Below are positions 32,064 to 43,900 of a stretch of 64,000 nucleotides of DNA, piece after piece; the first letter of the stretch is position 1; each line of letters opens with the position of its first letter. The DNA lies in assembly GCA_013146195.2 (NCBI GenBank), contig CM028379.1, forward strand, positions 55,687,693-55,751,692, given 5' to 3'. Origin of the DNA: Codonopsis lanceolata (Eukaryota > Streptophyta > Magnoliopsida > Asterales > Campanulaceae). Position numbers and translations under genes: made by a program. The notes beneath the pieces are model-generated. The model was not told the DNA's origin. It did no database searches and saw nothing but the letters and a program-made list of their open reading frames with translations.

Positions 32064-32982
32064 TGTGAGAACAAAACCCATTACTTGTATTACTTGTTCT
32101 ACCCTAATAACATGCTTGTTTCATGCTTTAACATGATTAGATATCTCTTTTGTCCATGCGACCTCGTATTATCATTATTGCATTCCTTGTCGCTTGATTT
32201 CTTCTATGCTTAGCATACCTTCCCGTTATGCCTTGAGTGCCTTAGCTTGATTTGCACTCAACCGAGACTTGTTAGGGTTCTATTGTCTTTCATAGATGAC
32301 TTAGAACATTCACCTTGATCATAGTAAGCTTGTTGGGAAGTTTAGAAACCTTCTTGCTTTGTTTTGGCCTTAGCGATTTCCCGTCTCCGTTTTGCTCGTA
32401 TTTCGGCGTGCGGTGTTCCTTGAGTTCCCGGACTTGTATTCAAGTCATAACCATGATTAAACAAGCCTATTCCATGCCCAAGTTACCCTAGTTTTATTGA
32501 CCTTTGATCCGGGTTTGATTCGTCAACCAATCGTCGCTTGACTCGAGCCTTGTCCTACCTTGTTCGGGTGATGTTCGGGTGTGTTTCGGACATGTTTTGA
32601 GTTGTGTTAGACCTAGAATGGTTGCCCATGAGCTTGGGACCATTTAGGACTTGTTTAGGTCAAGTTTTGATGCTCAGTTCAGGCGGCCGCATGAGTGAGG
32701 CGCCCGCCTCAATGCGAGAGCAAATGAAAAAGGAACCGTCTCAGCATTGAGGCGGCATGAGCCTCATGAGCGCCCGCCTCACCCTCTTTTCAGCTCTGAG
32801 GGAATTTTTCTTCTTCTGTTTTGTGACCTTTAACCCTTAAACCCCTTCCTAATTGTCCCTAATCCAACCTATTAAACCTAACTAAGCTAGATTAGTCTAA
32901 TCTCAAGCCACAACCTTTGGACACATGGATTCCACCTCTCCTCTCCCCTTGACACTTGGATTTCCACCAAATCCATGCAAGA

Positions 32983-32990
32983 TATAAAAG
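32983..32990 (+). promoter_or_regulatory. TATA box of LTR A
   Basis: TATAAAAG within gcaagatataaaaggcctc, conserved with LTR C (48574). It lies ~200-290 bp after the palindromes. Confidence 0.65.
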
Positions 32991-33340
32991 GCCTCCCTTG
33001 TTGACTTTGCCTTAATCTCTCATAATCAGATTTCTCCTCTCTCTCTCTTGCCATGGATAGTGTGTGTAGAGAATAGGTGAGATTGGTGTGTGTGATTCCC
33101 CTAGATTGAGCTCCGACTTCCGTTTGAGCCGAGACCAGGTGTGAAGCTAAACGAGGAGATCGTTTCTATCCGATTACCTTGTTCTCCAACTTTCTTTTTC
33201 CTTGGTGAAGGTAAGCTATCGATTTCCCTTAGGATACATGCTAGAATTGCCATGTTTCCCCCTTTTCTATCGATCTCCATGCTTCTTCCATGTCCAAACT
33301 ATGATTGTGGATGTTTTGATCTCTTGGGATTTTGATTAAT

Positions 33341-33880
33341 GTCCATCTTGTTGATTGAGACATATGCTTAGAATTAACTATGTTATATGCTTCCTTAGGA
33401 ACAATTAATGTTCTTGAAATTTATAGATTTTGATAACTCTTGGAAACTATGATTTCTAGGGTTCCATATACCATGAATTGTCTATCTTGTTGATTGAGAT
33501 CTATGCCTAGAATTAAAAGAGTTCTATGTCCCCTTAGGAACAACTATTGTTCTTGGACCAATAACTTTTGATAACTCTTGGAGATAATGACTTCTCGGGT
33601 TTCACATGCTACAAACTGTCCATCCTATTGAGCGAGTTCTACGCCTCGAATTGAATATGTTCTATGCCTACTTAAGAATAACAAATGTTCTTGGACTTAC
33701 GACTCTTGATAACTCTTGGGAATTATGATTCTAGGGTTTCCTATGCCTTGTATTGATCATCCTATTGGATTGGGTCCTAGGCCTAGTATAAATTGTGATC
33801 TATGTTCCCTTGCGAGAAAATAATGTTCTTGGACCCTTGCACTTTAATAACCTTGAAAGAATGATTCTAAGGCCCTTGAA
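33341..33880. repeat. ~138-bp tandem repeat in LTR A, four units
   Basis: Units start near 33341, 33480, 33618 and 33754, each with a tccatcttgttgattgaga-like start, ctatgcctagaatt, cttaggaacaattaatgttc and gataactcttggga. Element C has only two units (48941 and 49079). Confidence 0.85.
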
Positions 33881-33899
33881 TTCGAATTATCGATAATTC

Positions 33900-34556
33900 T
33901 TAATTAATTTGTTAAATGGATTAATGACTAGCCGATCATCTCACGAGAACTTAGAAAAGGATTTTGGATGCATCTAGCATCTTAACTCCCTTGGATGAAT
34001 TGGTAGAGAGCGACTCAGTCAAACTTAGGTGAGCCATTGAACAATACCGGCTCAATGATCAATCCCTACGACGTCTAAACACGTTCCTCTAAGAATGATG
34101 ATTCTAGGCTGTTGAAACTTGAATTGATTACGGCTTGATTCTTGATGTCATAAAATAGAATGTCTATTTGACATATTGAGTTCCGCCTGTCGAACTCCTT
34201 CCTCGCTTGATTATTGATGAAAATTCTCAACTACGGTTGTTTAATAGATTAATGACCTAGCCGATCATATACGAGAACTTAAAAGGTTCATGATGCATTT
34301 AGCGCCTTATCCATCTTGGATGAATTGTTATAGATGACTCAACGGAGTCAAGCTTAGCGAGCCATTGAACAATACCGCTCACCGACCCATCACTTCGACG
34401 CTCTAAACGCTTTCCTAAGAATAATAATTCTAGACTCTGAACTTGAACCGATTACCTTGCTTGATCTTGAATGTCATATTATAGCATGACTAATTGACAT
34501 GTGAGTTACTCTTTGACGAACTCAATCCTCGCTTGTTATTGATGAGAATAATTTAT
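33900..34556. repeat. ~328-bp tandem duplication in LTR A
   Basis: Two diverged copies are marked by ttaatgac(c)tagccgatcat near 33921 and 34249, each followed by acgagaactta, gaacaataccg, and a tgatgtcat/aatgtcat segment. LTR C has one copy (49240-49560). Confidence 0.8.
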
Positions 34557-35590
34557 TTGTCTTGAACGAGATCGCTCTGCCGACCTCGCTCTATACTTGA
34601 GAATTTTGTTAAGTAAACATTACTTGGCATTTGCATGAGTCCACTGCATAGCTCTTTGTTCACACGCCTCCACTGTGGCCACGTGGGGGAAGTAGCCCTT
34701 GTTGTAATCATTAAGAGCACCATCGACTATCCCTGCATCTCCTCTAAGATCGATGTACTACACACATTCGATACCCGCATTTCAGATAACGCCAGATGCA
34801 GAACTACGCGGCCCGGCTCGATATATCCCGATCCTATGTGATTTAATTACAAGCACCTATGTGAAACATGTGCATCTTGAATACATGACCTCTATGATAT
34901 CTTGTCCGAATATGAAATCTTGCCCTAAAATGATATCTTGCCTGAATGATGCATATTGCCATGACATGCATGATTGATAGCTTACAAGTCTTTATGACTT
35001 ACCCTTCCCCTTTACCGCTTTTAGATCCTAGCAAGATGTGTCCCGCCGATGACTCGCTGTTCGTGCTTTTGCCCTTTTGGTGCGCCGATGTTATTTGAAG
35101 AGGTGGGTTTAGATGCCCTCTTTCCCTTGTTTTATATTTTGTAAGGATTTACGGGTTAAGCAAGTCAACTAGACTATGCTTGGGTATTTGTGTAGAACTT
35201 GCTTGTAAATCTTAATCGCTAGTAGTTTAATACTTGTAGTACTTGTAACCCTTTTGCGTCAGTTGTGTAAGCCGAGCTGTTAACTTGTTAGTATTCCTCC
35301 ACGCATAGTCTTCCGCCGAGCATGCTATTAGCTTCTTATTAATCTTGTCTTTGAATCGTTAGTATGGGTTCCGCATGTAGTGTCGCCGAAGACTTGGTTA
35401 TTTTGTTTAACTGCTATCGTGTTTAAAAGTTTAAAAAAATATCCGGCCGCTTGCCGAGGCGTATACGACTCCAATGTTAAGGCCACGCCGTTTTTATAAA
35501 TTAAGTCCTTGCTTGTTTAATTGCCTACTTGTTCCCTCCTTATTTTCATGTCCGACCTCGGTCCCATCTCGGCCCGGCCGGGTTGTCACA

Positions 35591-38254
35591 AGAAGTTACT
35601 TTTTGATTTTGGTCTATCCCTATGAAAACAATCTATATTCAGTGGGCAATGAACACTTGTATGCTATGTTTGCCCAATTTTTGGGGATTTTTGAAGTATT
35701 GAACTTGTTAGTGGGTATTTGTAGATGACTCCTATGATTATTGAAGTATGATTACTCTTCATTTTGTTTTCTAGGCTTGAGCATGCTAGAAATCATGCCT
35801 TTACATTTTATTTGGGTTTATGGTGGAATTATGCCTATGATTGGGGCTTTGGGTGTATGAACTCACATGATATATGAGTAGGAACATTTAACCCGAAATT
35901 GTATGATTTATGAAATGGGTTTGATCTATGTTGGGATTATTTGTGATTTTAGACTTGAGAGTCAATTCCAAAATATTGGAGAAATTATTGTTAGTTGAAG
36001 TAGGTTAATGTTGACATGGATGAAAGGTTTAAGAATGAAACTTAGTGTTTAGACTTCTCACGATGCGAGGTCGTAATGAGTTCAATATTGTGTTAACGGA
36101 ACTCGGGTTAAAGTCCTACGTCATTTGGGTTTCAGCTGACTATGCCTATGATGAATTCTTGGATTTTAGGCTTGGGAAATAAGCCGGATTAATTTTGGGA
36201 TAATTTCTATAAACTTGAATGATGTGCTAAGTTTGGGTTGTATGAAATGTGTATTTAATGAAATGCGATATTAAGACTCAATGGAGTCATCTTAGGTTCA
36301 ATAAGATGTTAGTGAGCCTTAGGTTGAAATCTTACGATGTTCGGGTTTGGTTGGTTTTGATCGTGAGTACCCGAGCATCGAGTTGTGTCCCATTTGTGAC
36401 TCCCACGACATAGAAGCTTATTGGGGATTTGATTAGGCGTGCTCGTTAAGGCACGGAGCATTAGAGATCAACTTATGATCTCGTATTACCTAAGAAATGA
36501 TTATTTGAATGAGTTCTCTCTTAGGGAATTTGGTCGCGTGCACATGAAAGCACTTGCGAGGATATGATTACGGCATAGTTTGGTACCCTTGAGTTTGGTT
36601 TTAAGGAAGTCGAATATTTACGACGGTTGGGACTATGGTTGAGTCCGGTGAACCGTTAAGTGAAGCTAAAATGCTAAGTCTTGATTATGATTGCTCTTAG
36701 ACTAAGTATAGTCTTTGGTTTGATTTTGATTGGAGGCCATAGTAAACCTCACATTGTGATTTCTTGAGCTCTTATCTTTGTGTTTGATTGGGTTGTGGCT
36801 TGAGGATTATGAGTACCTCATTATGTGGTTCTTTAACTAAACTTATAAGTTGGTTGAATTTGTTTAGTATGTGCGAATATGTGCATTGTTGAAATTGGTG
36901 TGTAGAGCTTTATGTCCTACTTGAATTGGTATTCCCGCTATGATCGATCTTGGTTCTGGTTTGAGCATGAGAGTAAATATCTACTTGTGCATTGCATTGA
37001 GTCCAGCTGGCATTATTTGGTTTGTTTATTGAGTCAAGGTGGGACGATGCATCGCCTTCACGAATTATGGGATTCGTGCTTGCTATGGATCGATTCGGCG
37101 CACGGGACTTCACACACACACCTCCACCGTAGGCCGCAGTGGGGAAGTAGCCACGTATCGGTTAAGTGCCGCATTGGCTTGCTAATGAGTTCGAGTAGGT
37201 TCTCGGCATGAGTCGATGAATTCACATAACATCGGCTGACACGAACTAGTAACATTGTGTATTGCGGGAGCAACACAAGGAGCTATTTGGGTATCCTCTC
37301 TATCCCTTATGTGGCTCACTATGAGCACTTATATGAAAGATAACATGTTATGTGGTTTATGAAGTTTATGTTACATGATGACTTGATACAAGTTCGCTAT
37401 TGGTATGCTATTTAGATGCCATGATTTTATACATGTTGTGCATTATGCCATGCCACGCCATGCATGCCATATAATTGCATTTAGTAACTTAGGGTCATTA
37501 TGACTCATTTCGTGTGTTTGTTTTCCTTAGTTTTGCAGTGATCCCGTTAGTACGCGCGGCGGCTTCGGATAGTGATTCCTAGAAGGTGGTCTTCCGGGCT
37601 TTAAGCTTGGGTTATTAATATTAAGTTATTTGTAATTGTGAGACACGAATGTAAAGTTAAGTAGACTTTACTTGGGTAGTTATGTTAGTATTACATTATT
37701 GTATTATTTTGGTAGCCGACTTGTTTGGTATGTTGTATCTCTTATGAGTTGTTCCCTTATTATTCCGAGCATGCTTTAGCTCACTCTTTCTAGTATTGTT
37801 GGTGTTGTCATCTCCGACGACGTTAGTCGTGAGACTTGGGTATAGTTGTTAGGATTTGAACATCTTGTTCCTTTAGTTGAATTGTTCCTCCGGCATGTTT
37901 TAGCCGTTGAGTTGTTGTTTATCGGGATGGGTTCTTGTTGCTTGGCCTTAGGTTGCCGATGGTTTGTTGTCGTGCGCAATGTTGCGTCACGCGAGTCATA
38001 GATTTGTAGAGATAGTCGTCTCTCGGCTGGTATTCCTTAGTTTAAAACTATAGGTTTGGTCCCATTTATGATTTGCTTCCAGATTTTAGTTTTGGCTATT
38101 CGGTTTGCCGTTATGGCTTTACATTCTGTTTAGAGTCTGTTGGTTCAACTCTTGACTCGCACCACTACGCTTAGCGGGTGCTTGTCCATCTCTTAGCTTG
38201 TCTTGACGGCACGACCTTGGGATTCCGCACTGGAGTCCGGGTCGGGTCGTCACA
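35591..38254 (+). repeat. 5' LTR of element B, left ~1.26 kb missing
   Basis: Co-linear with 42211-44891 in the 3' LTR (for example cctacttgaattggtattcc and gaaggtggtcttccgggct in both). The missing part (40953-42210 in the 3' copy) includes the palindromes and the TATA box, so this LTR has no visible promoter. It ends gtcgggtcgtcaca. Differences from the 3' copy are mostly small indels. Confidence 0.88.
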
Positions 38255-38256
38255 GT

Positions 38257-38268
38257 TGGTATCAGAGC
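38257..38268 (+). other. Primer binding site of element B
   Basis: TGGTATCAGAGC, three bases after the LTR end, of the initiator-Met tRNA type. Confidence 0.88.
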
Positions 38269-38382
38269 TATAGGTTAGCTATTTCGCCAGGATAGGTTCC
38301 TTGGCCTAGTTTGGGTTGGGTTTGTTGTTGAGTTATTAACGATGAGTGTTCTTTGTAGGCGTATTATGTCGGGGAATTTGGC

Positions 38383-39350
38383 GTGGAGCTAGTTCCTAGT
38401 AGACCTCGTTCGGACTCGTGGCTCGAGAGGGAGAAATGTTACGGACCGCGTGTGACTCCTCAGCGGATGTTTGGGATGGAAGACAAATCTATCATTCTTG
38501 CGAAATTCTTGAAGTTTAAACCGGAAAGTTTCGATGGAGGGCCAGATACTATTGAGGCGAAACATTGGCTAGAAAGCATGGAGAATATCTTTGCGGTTTT
38601 GGGTTGTACATCGAGAGAGAGAAGGTTACCTTAGCGGTGTTTAGGTTGGATGGTGCGGCCGAGCATTGGTGGCTTGAAATACGAGATCATTGGAGACAAA
38701 GCATGGAGTGCCTCGAGTGCAGGAAAACTTTGTCAAGGAGTTTATGGTACGGTTTGGTCCGGTAGTAACTCGAGAAAGAGGAGAGATGGAATTCCTAATG
38801 TTAGAACATGGAGATATGACCGTGGCTCAGTATTCAACAAAGTTTATGGAGTTGGCTCGTTACTGTGGTCACTTGGTGCCGGATGAGGCTAAGAAGACCG
38901 AGAGGTTTGTGAAAGGCAGAAGGCAATTATCGTAGCGGCTTATTCCGTTACTACTTACGGATTACCAAGGCGTGGATCGCGTGCATGCGATGGAGCGACA
39001 TCGAGGAGTACGCTCGAAGGAAAATATCAAAGACTAATAGGGGCCCTGAGGATACGAGGAGGCAGTCAACACCTCAAACAGTTAGTCAAGGAAAGGTGCA
39101 CTCGGGTGGCCGGAGTGGTGTTACTACTTCTACTCAGATAAGACGAGGTGACGTGTTGACATGTAACTTTTGTAAGAGGACAGGACACACCGAGGATAGG
39201 TGTTGGGGAAAGACTGGGAAGTGTTACTATTGTGGTGACGGAACTCACTTGAAGAAAGATTGCCCGAAGAGGAAAGTTAATCAGTCTGGGAGTACTAGTC
39301 AACAATCCAGTGGCTCCAAGAGGGACAGTGGTGGACGGCCTAGAGTTTGA
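38383..39350 (+). pseudogene. gag: Element B gag with two CCHC zinc knuckles
   Basis: Capsid start FLKFKPESFDGGPDTIEAKH with WLESMENIFAVLGC, then KVTLAVFRLDGAAEHWWLEI, FMVRFGPVVTRERGEMEFLM, and AQYSTKFMELARYCGHLVPD, the Ty3/gypsy gag (Retrotrans_gag) core. After a linker, two consecutive knuckles CNFCKRTGHTEDRC (39162-39203) and CYYCGDGTHLKKDC (39222-39263) both fit CX2CX4HX4C. The parts are spread over three frames, with shifts near 38620, 38700 and 38935. A stop follows at 39348. No protease active site follows, unlike element C. Capsid and nucleocapsid function is expected; frameshifts may be assembly error. Confidence 0.85.
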
Positions 39351-40940
39351 GGTCGTGCGCGCGTGGCGGTTGGCCATTGCGGAGTTTTGAGGCCTATCCG
39401 ATTTAGGAAGGTATATTCTTGTATATACATATACGTAAATTATATCGTTGCTACTATTACCCTTATTATGAGTACGCGTTTTAATTGGTAGCTCATGTGC
39501 ATTCATACATACATTATATGGTGTATTGTGTATTATTGGTTATTTGTTTGATTGGGAGTAATACCCCAATGAGAGATCGATATATGATATGATTTATTTT
39601 GTGAATTACTGGTAGGTAATCGCACGTGGTGTATGGATTCATGATTAGTCTATGTATATATAAGACTATGTTATATGTATATGGTTATGGTTCGTGTGGA
39701 TATGTAAGAAAAGGCCATAGTATGTATATTTATGAAGCGTGAATTGTTTATTGATACTTATCGGTTTGGTATGATGTTTGTATATTCTAAGAGGATATAT
39801 ATTTTATGTAATGAGTAATATTATACTATATTGTTGTTAAGGGTTATTATACGAGTAAGATATACACTCGACTTGTGGGAAGGTTGAAGGTTGCGATTTA
39901 GACGATAATCATGGTTGCACGGGGAAGATAGACGCTTCACCGTGAGTATTGAGACGTTAACGTTGTATTAGGATGCTTAGTGTGCATTGGTTGTAGACTT
40001 GGTCTAGAGCTCAAGAAAGGATAGTTTTGCGGAGTATAGACGTTTCGGGCATTAGTAGTCTTGTCGATTCGTTGAGATTATTAAGAAATTATCTTGGTGA
40101 GTGTACTAGGTACACGAGTTTTGTGATAGCTATGATTGTTGATTGTCAAGGTAATAGACCTTGTTACTTGGTCTGAATTTTTATTCAGTTACGTGCATTA
40201 GTTGTAGGAAACACCTACTTGATGCATTGCATAGTAGTATATAAAATTCTCATCTCATAATATCATGTTCATTCATTACCTTAGCATAGGAGGCTATTAA
40301 AGGATGCTTAAAACCTTTTTAATCATGAACCTTCGCATCCTTGCAACGAAAAGCTTTTGAAATCCAATTTAGTCGGTACCCTAAATTGGTGATCAAAAGA
40401 GGTTCGTTGGTGGACTAGGATTGGTAGTGAGAAGGTTAAACATTGACTATACCCGTTACCAAATGGATGGACATAGATGGAAAGAATTTTCAAAACATGG
40501 CATTGTGTGCTCTTGTGTGTTCCTACCTGCGATAGGGAAATCGCGAGTATGATTTGCATGGTTTGAAATGCCGATTTGATTACCTTTGATTTGTTTGTAA
40601 ATTGCTCCATAGGCAATTATTAATTCTTGTAACTTAGAATCTCTTGCGCTTGAATTCCTTTATGTGCCCCGAGACAATTAGTTTCGGTAATTGGATGTTG
40701 AAGTGTCCTTAAATGAGTTTTTCGTGTTGAAATTTGGGGTTTTGCTTGCAAGATTGGCGTAATGTGTTCATATGAGTATTCGCGACTCGAGTATGAGTCA
40801 CGTCATTTTCCATCGTAAGTGCTTGATGTTGTTGTGTATATTAAGAGTTCGTAGAGTTTGACTCTCGTGTGTATTGTGGTTGAGTGTGGACCTAATGATG
40901 GTTTGTATCATGATTTAGAATTCGGGACGAATTCTTTTTA
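39351..40940. other. Non-coding internal region of element B
   Basis: About 1.6 kb with no pol motif in any frame on either strand. It is T/G-rich with many tat/ata words (39400-39850). A pol gene has been lost or was never there. Confidence 0.6.
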
Positions 40941-40952
40941 AGGTGGAGAGGG
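40941..40952 (+). other. Polypurine tract of element B
   Basis: aggtggagaggg lies directly before the 3' LTR start TGTGACACCC. Confidence 0.8.
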
Positions 40953-43900
40953 TGTGACACCCCGCTCCTTCGTTATCTCGATTTGCGTGCTATACTTGCA
41001 ATTCTTCCCTTGTCGACGGTATGTTTGGTTTGCGAGAGGGTCTAGATATGTTTGAGAGACCATATTAAGACCAAAACATTATTAAGAGACTCCACATAGT
41101 TGTTGACTTGCTAAAGTCACAAGTCGTGACTCGACGATAGTCGGAATGCGACGCGATTGAGGGTTTGCTTGCGTTTTAGGTTCGTGACCTCGGTTTGGGT
41201 CCTAGACCTCTTTTAGATGGTTTATTAACATGTTTAGATGCATTAGACTTCAAGTTGGAAGTGTTCCTTAAGTCTATCGATGATTTGGTAAGTTTTGGAG
41301 ATAGCGTTCGTCTCTATCGCGTAGTTCGGGAATCGAGTCGCGTAATCGCCTCTCCTTTGGGATTCTTATTCCCCTAGTTGTTATCCAACTTCCTAGAAGT
41401 ATTTAAGCTTCCTCATTAGCCCTTAGACTTGCCTTAAAAGTCTCCTTTCATTGCTCGTTTGATTTCGAGTTCGTTCGTCGTCCCGGTTGCACGTTGTTGC
41501 ACCCCTTCCCGGTTTCGCTCCGAGTTGTTTCGGGAGTTCTTCGGGTGTGTTTTAGACTTGTTTTGAGTTGGGTTAGACCTTAGGATGGTTGCCCATAAGT
41601 TTGGGATCATTTAGATCAAGTTTAGACCAAGTTTTGGAGGTTCGGAGAGGCGCCCGCCTGCATGGAGTGAGGCGCCCGCCTCAAATCGAGAGCAATCCTT
41701 TGTGCAGAGCAAGTGAGGCGGCGCATGGGAGGAGTGAGGCGCCCGCCTCACTTCCGGAGAATCACGGGATTTTTCTTCCCCTGTTTTGAGTTGTGGCGTG
41801 TTTTACCTATTCTACCCTCATTAAACCCCCTCTAAACCCTTCCTAACCTCTCATACTTAACCCTAAACATGTCCTAACATTAGTTAGAAGTTAATTAAGG
41901 TTAGATTAGTGATTGATTAGTCCTAATCTCTACTAATTGTGCAAGGAAAAGTCTATTGTGCCCTTCTTAATTTGGGGGTATAAATACCCAAACCCCTTTA
42001 CCAATTGCTGAAAATCTCTTCATTTCTTCCTCTCATTCTTACATATTAGAGAGAGAGACTCCATGGGAGACTCTTGAGCCCTAGCTTCTTCTCTCTTCAA
42101 TCCTTGATGATCCAACCACCCGATTTCCTTCAAACTTGGATTCTTGAAGCCCTCGGAGTAGACGACTTCACCGATCGGATTTGTGTTCTCTTGAGTTTTC
42201 ACTCAAGCTAGGTAAGTTACTTTCTTTTGATTTTGGTTCATTGGCCCTAAGGAAAACAATCTATATGCTATTTGTGGGCAATGAACACTTGTATGCTATG
42301 TTTGCCCAATTTTTGGGGATTTTTGAAGTATGAACTTGTTAGGGGTATTTGTAGATGACTCCTATGATTATTGAAGTATATGATTACTCTTCATTTTGTG
42401 TTTCTAGGCTTGAGCATGCTAGAAATCATGCCTTTATGCTATTTGGGTTTATGGTGGAATTATGCCTATGATTGGGGCTTGGGGTGTATGAACTCACATG
42501 ATAGTATGAGTAGGAACATTTAACTGAAATTGTATGATTTATGAAATGGGTTTGATCTATGTTGGGATTATTTGTGGATTTTAGACTTGAGAGTCAATTC
42601 CAAAATATTGGAGAAATTATTGTTAGTTGAAGTAGGGTTAATGTTGAGATGGATGAAAGGTTTAAGAATGAAGCTTAGTGTTTAGACTCTACGGAGTCGT
42701 AATGGGTTCAATATTGAGTTAACGGACTCGGGTTAAAGTCCTACGTCATTTGGGTTTCGTTGACTATGCCTATGACGAATTCTTGGATTTTAGGCTTGGG
42801 AAATAAGCCGGATTAATTTTGGGATAATTCCTACGAACTTGAATGATGTGCTAAGTTTGGGTTGTATGAAATGTGTATTTAATGAAATGCGATATTAAGA
42901 CTCAATGGAGTCATTTTAGGTTCAATAAGATGTTAGTGAGCCTTAGGTTGAAACCCTACGATGTTCGGGTTTGGTCGGTTTCGATCGTGAGTACCCGAGC
43001 ATCCCGAGTTGTGTCCCATTGTGACTCCCCCGACATAGAAGCTTATTGGGGATTTTATTAGGCGTGCTCGTTAAGGCACGGAGCATTAGAGATCAACTTA
43101 TGATCTCGTATTACCTTAAGAAATGATTATTTGAATGAGTTCTCTCTTAGGGAATTTGGTCGCGTGCACATGAAAGCACTTGCGAGGATATGATTACGGC
43201 ATAGTTTGGTACCCTTGAGTTTGGTTTTAAGGAAGTCGAATATTTACGACGGTTGGGACTATGGTTGAGTCCGGTGAACCGTTAAGTGAAGCTAAAACGC
43301 TAAGTCTTGATTATGATTGCTCTTAGACTAAAGTATAGTCTTTGGTTTGATTTTGATTGGAGGGCCATAGTAAACCTCACATTGTGATTTCTTGAGCTCT
43401 TATGCTGTGTTTGATTGGGTTGTGGCTTGAGGATTATGAGTACCTCATTATGTGGTTCTTTAACTAAACTTATAAGTTGGTTGAATTTGTTTAGTATGTG
43501 CGAATATGTGCATTGTTGAAATTGGTGTGTAGAGCTTTATGTCCTACTTGAATTGGTATTCCCGCTATGATCGATCTTGGTTCTGGTTTGAGCATGAGAG
43601 TAAATATCTACTTGTGCATTGCATTGAGTCCAGCTGGCATTATTTGGTTTGTTTATTGAGTCAAGGTGGGACGATGCATCGCCTTCACGAATTATGGGAT
43701 TCGTGCTTGCTATGGATAAATCGCGCACGGGACTTCACACACACCTCCACGTAGGCCGCGATGGGGAAGTAGCCCACTGCCGTATCAGTTAAGTGCCGCA
43801 TTGGCTTGCTAATGAGTTCGAGTAGGTTCTCGGCATGAGTCGATGAATTCACATAACATCGACGGCACGAACTAGTAACATTGTGTATTGCAGGAGCAAC

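Larger units (their letters stand above)
32064..35590 (+). repeat. 3' LTR of Tekay element A (3527 bp)
   Basis: It starts TGTGAGAACA and ends gggttgtcaca. It is co-linear with the LTR at 47627-50600 (element C, same family) but ~550 bp longer because of two internal tandem expansions (33341-33880 and 33900-34556). It contains GAGGCG-type palindromes near 32696-32781 and a TATA box at 32983. After it, LTR sequence of element B begins; the 5-bp agaag at 35591-35595 is the candidate duplication. Confidence 0.88.

Noticed and set aside
36910..37276. Nearly identical ORFs at 36910-37276 and 43537-43754
   Set aside because: The similarity comes from the two LTRs of element B, not from a conserved protein.
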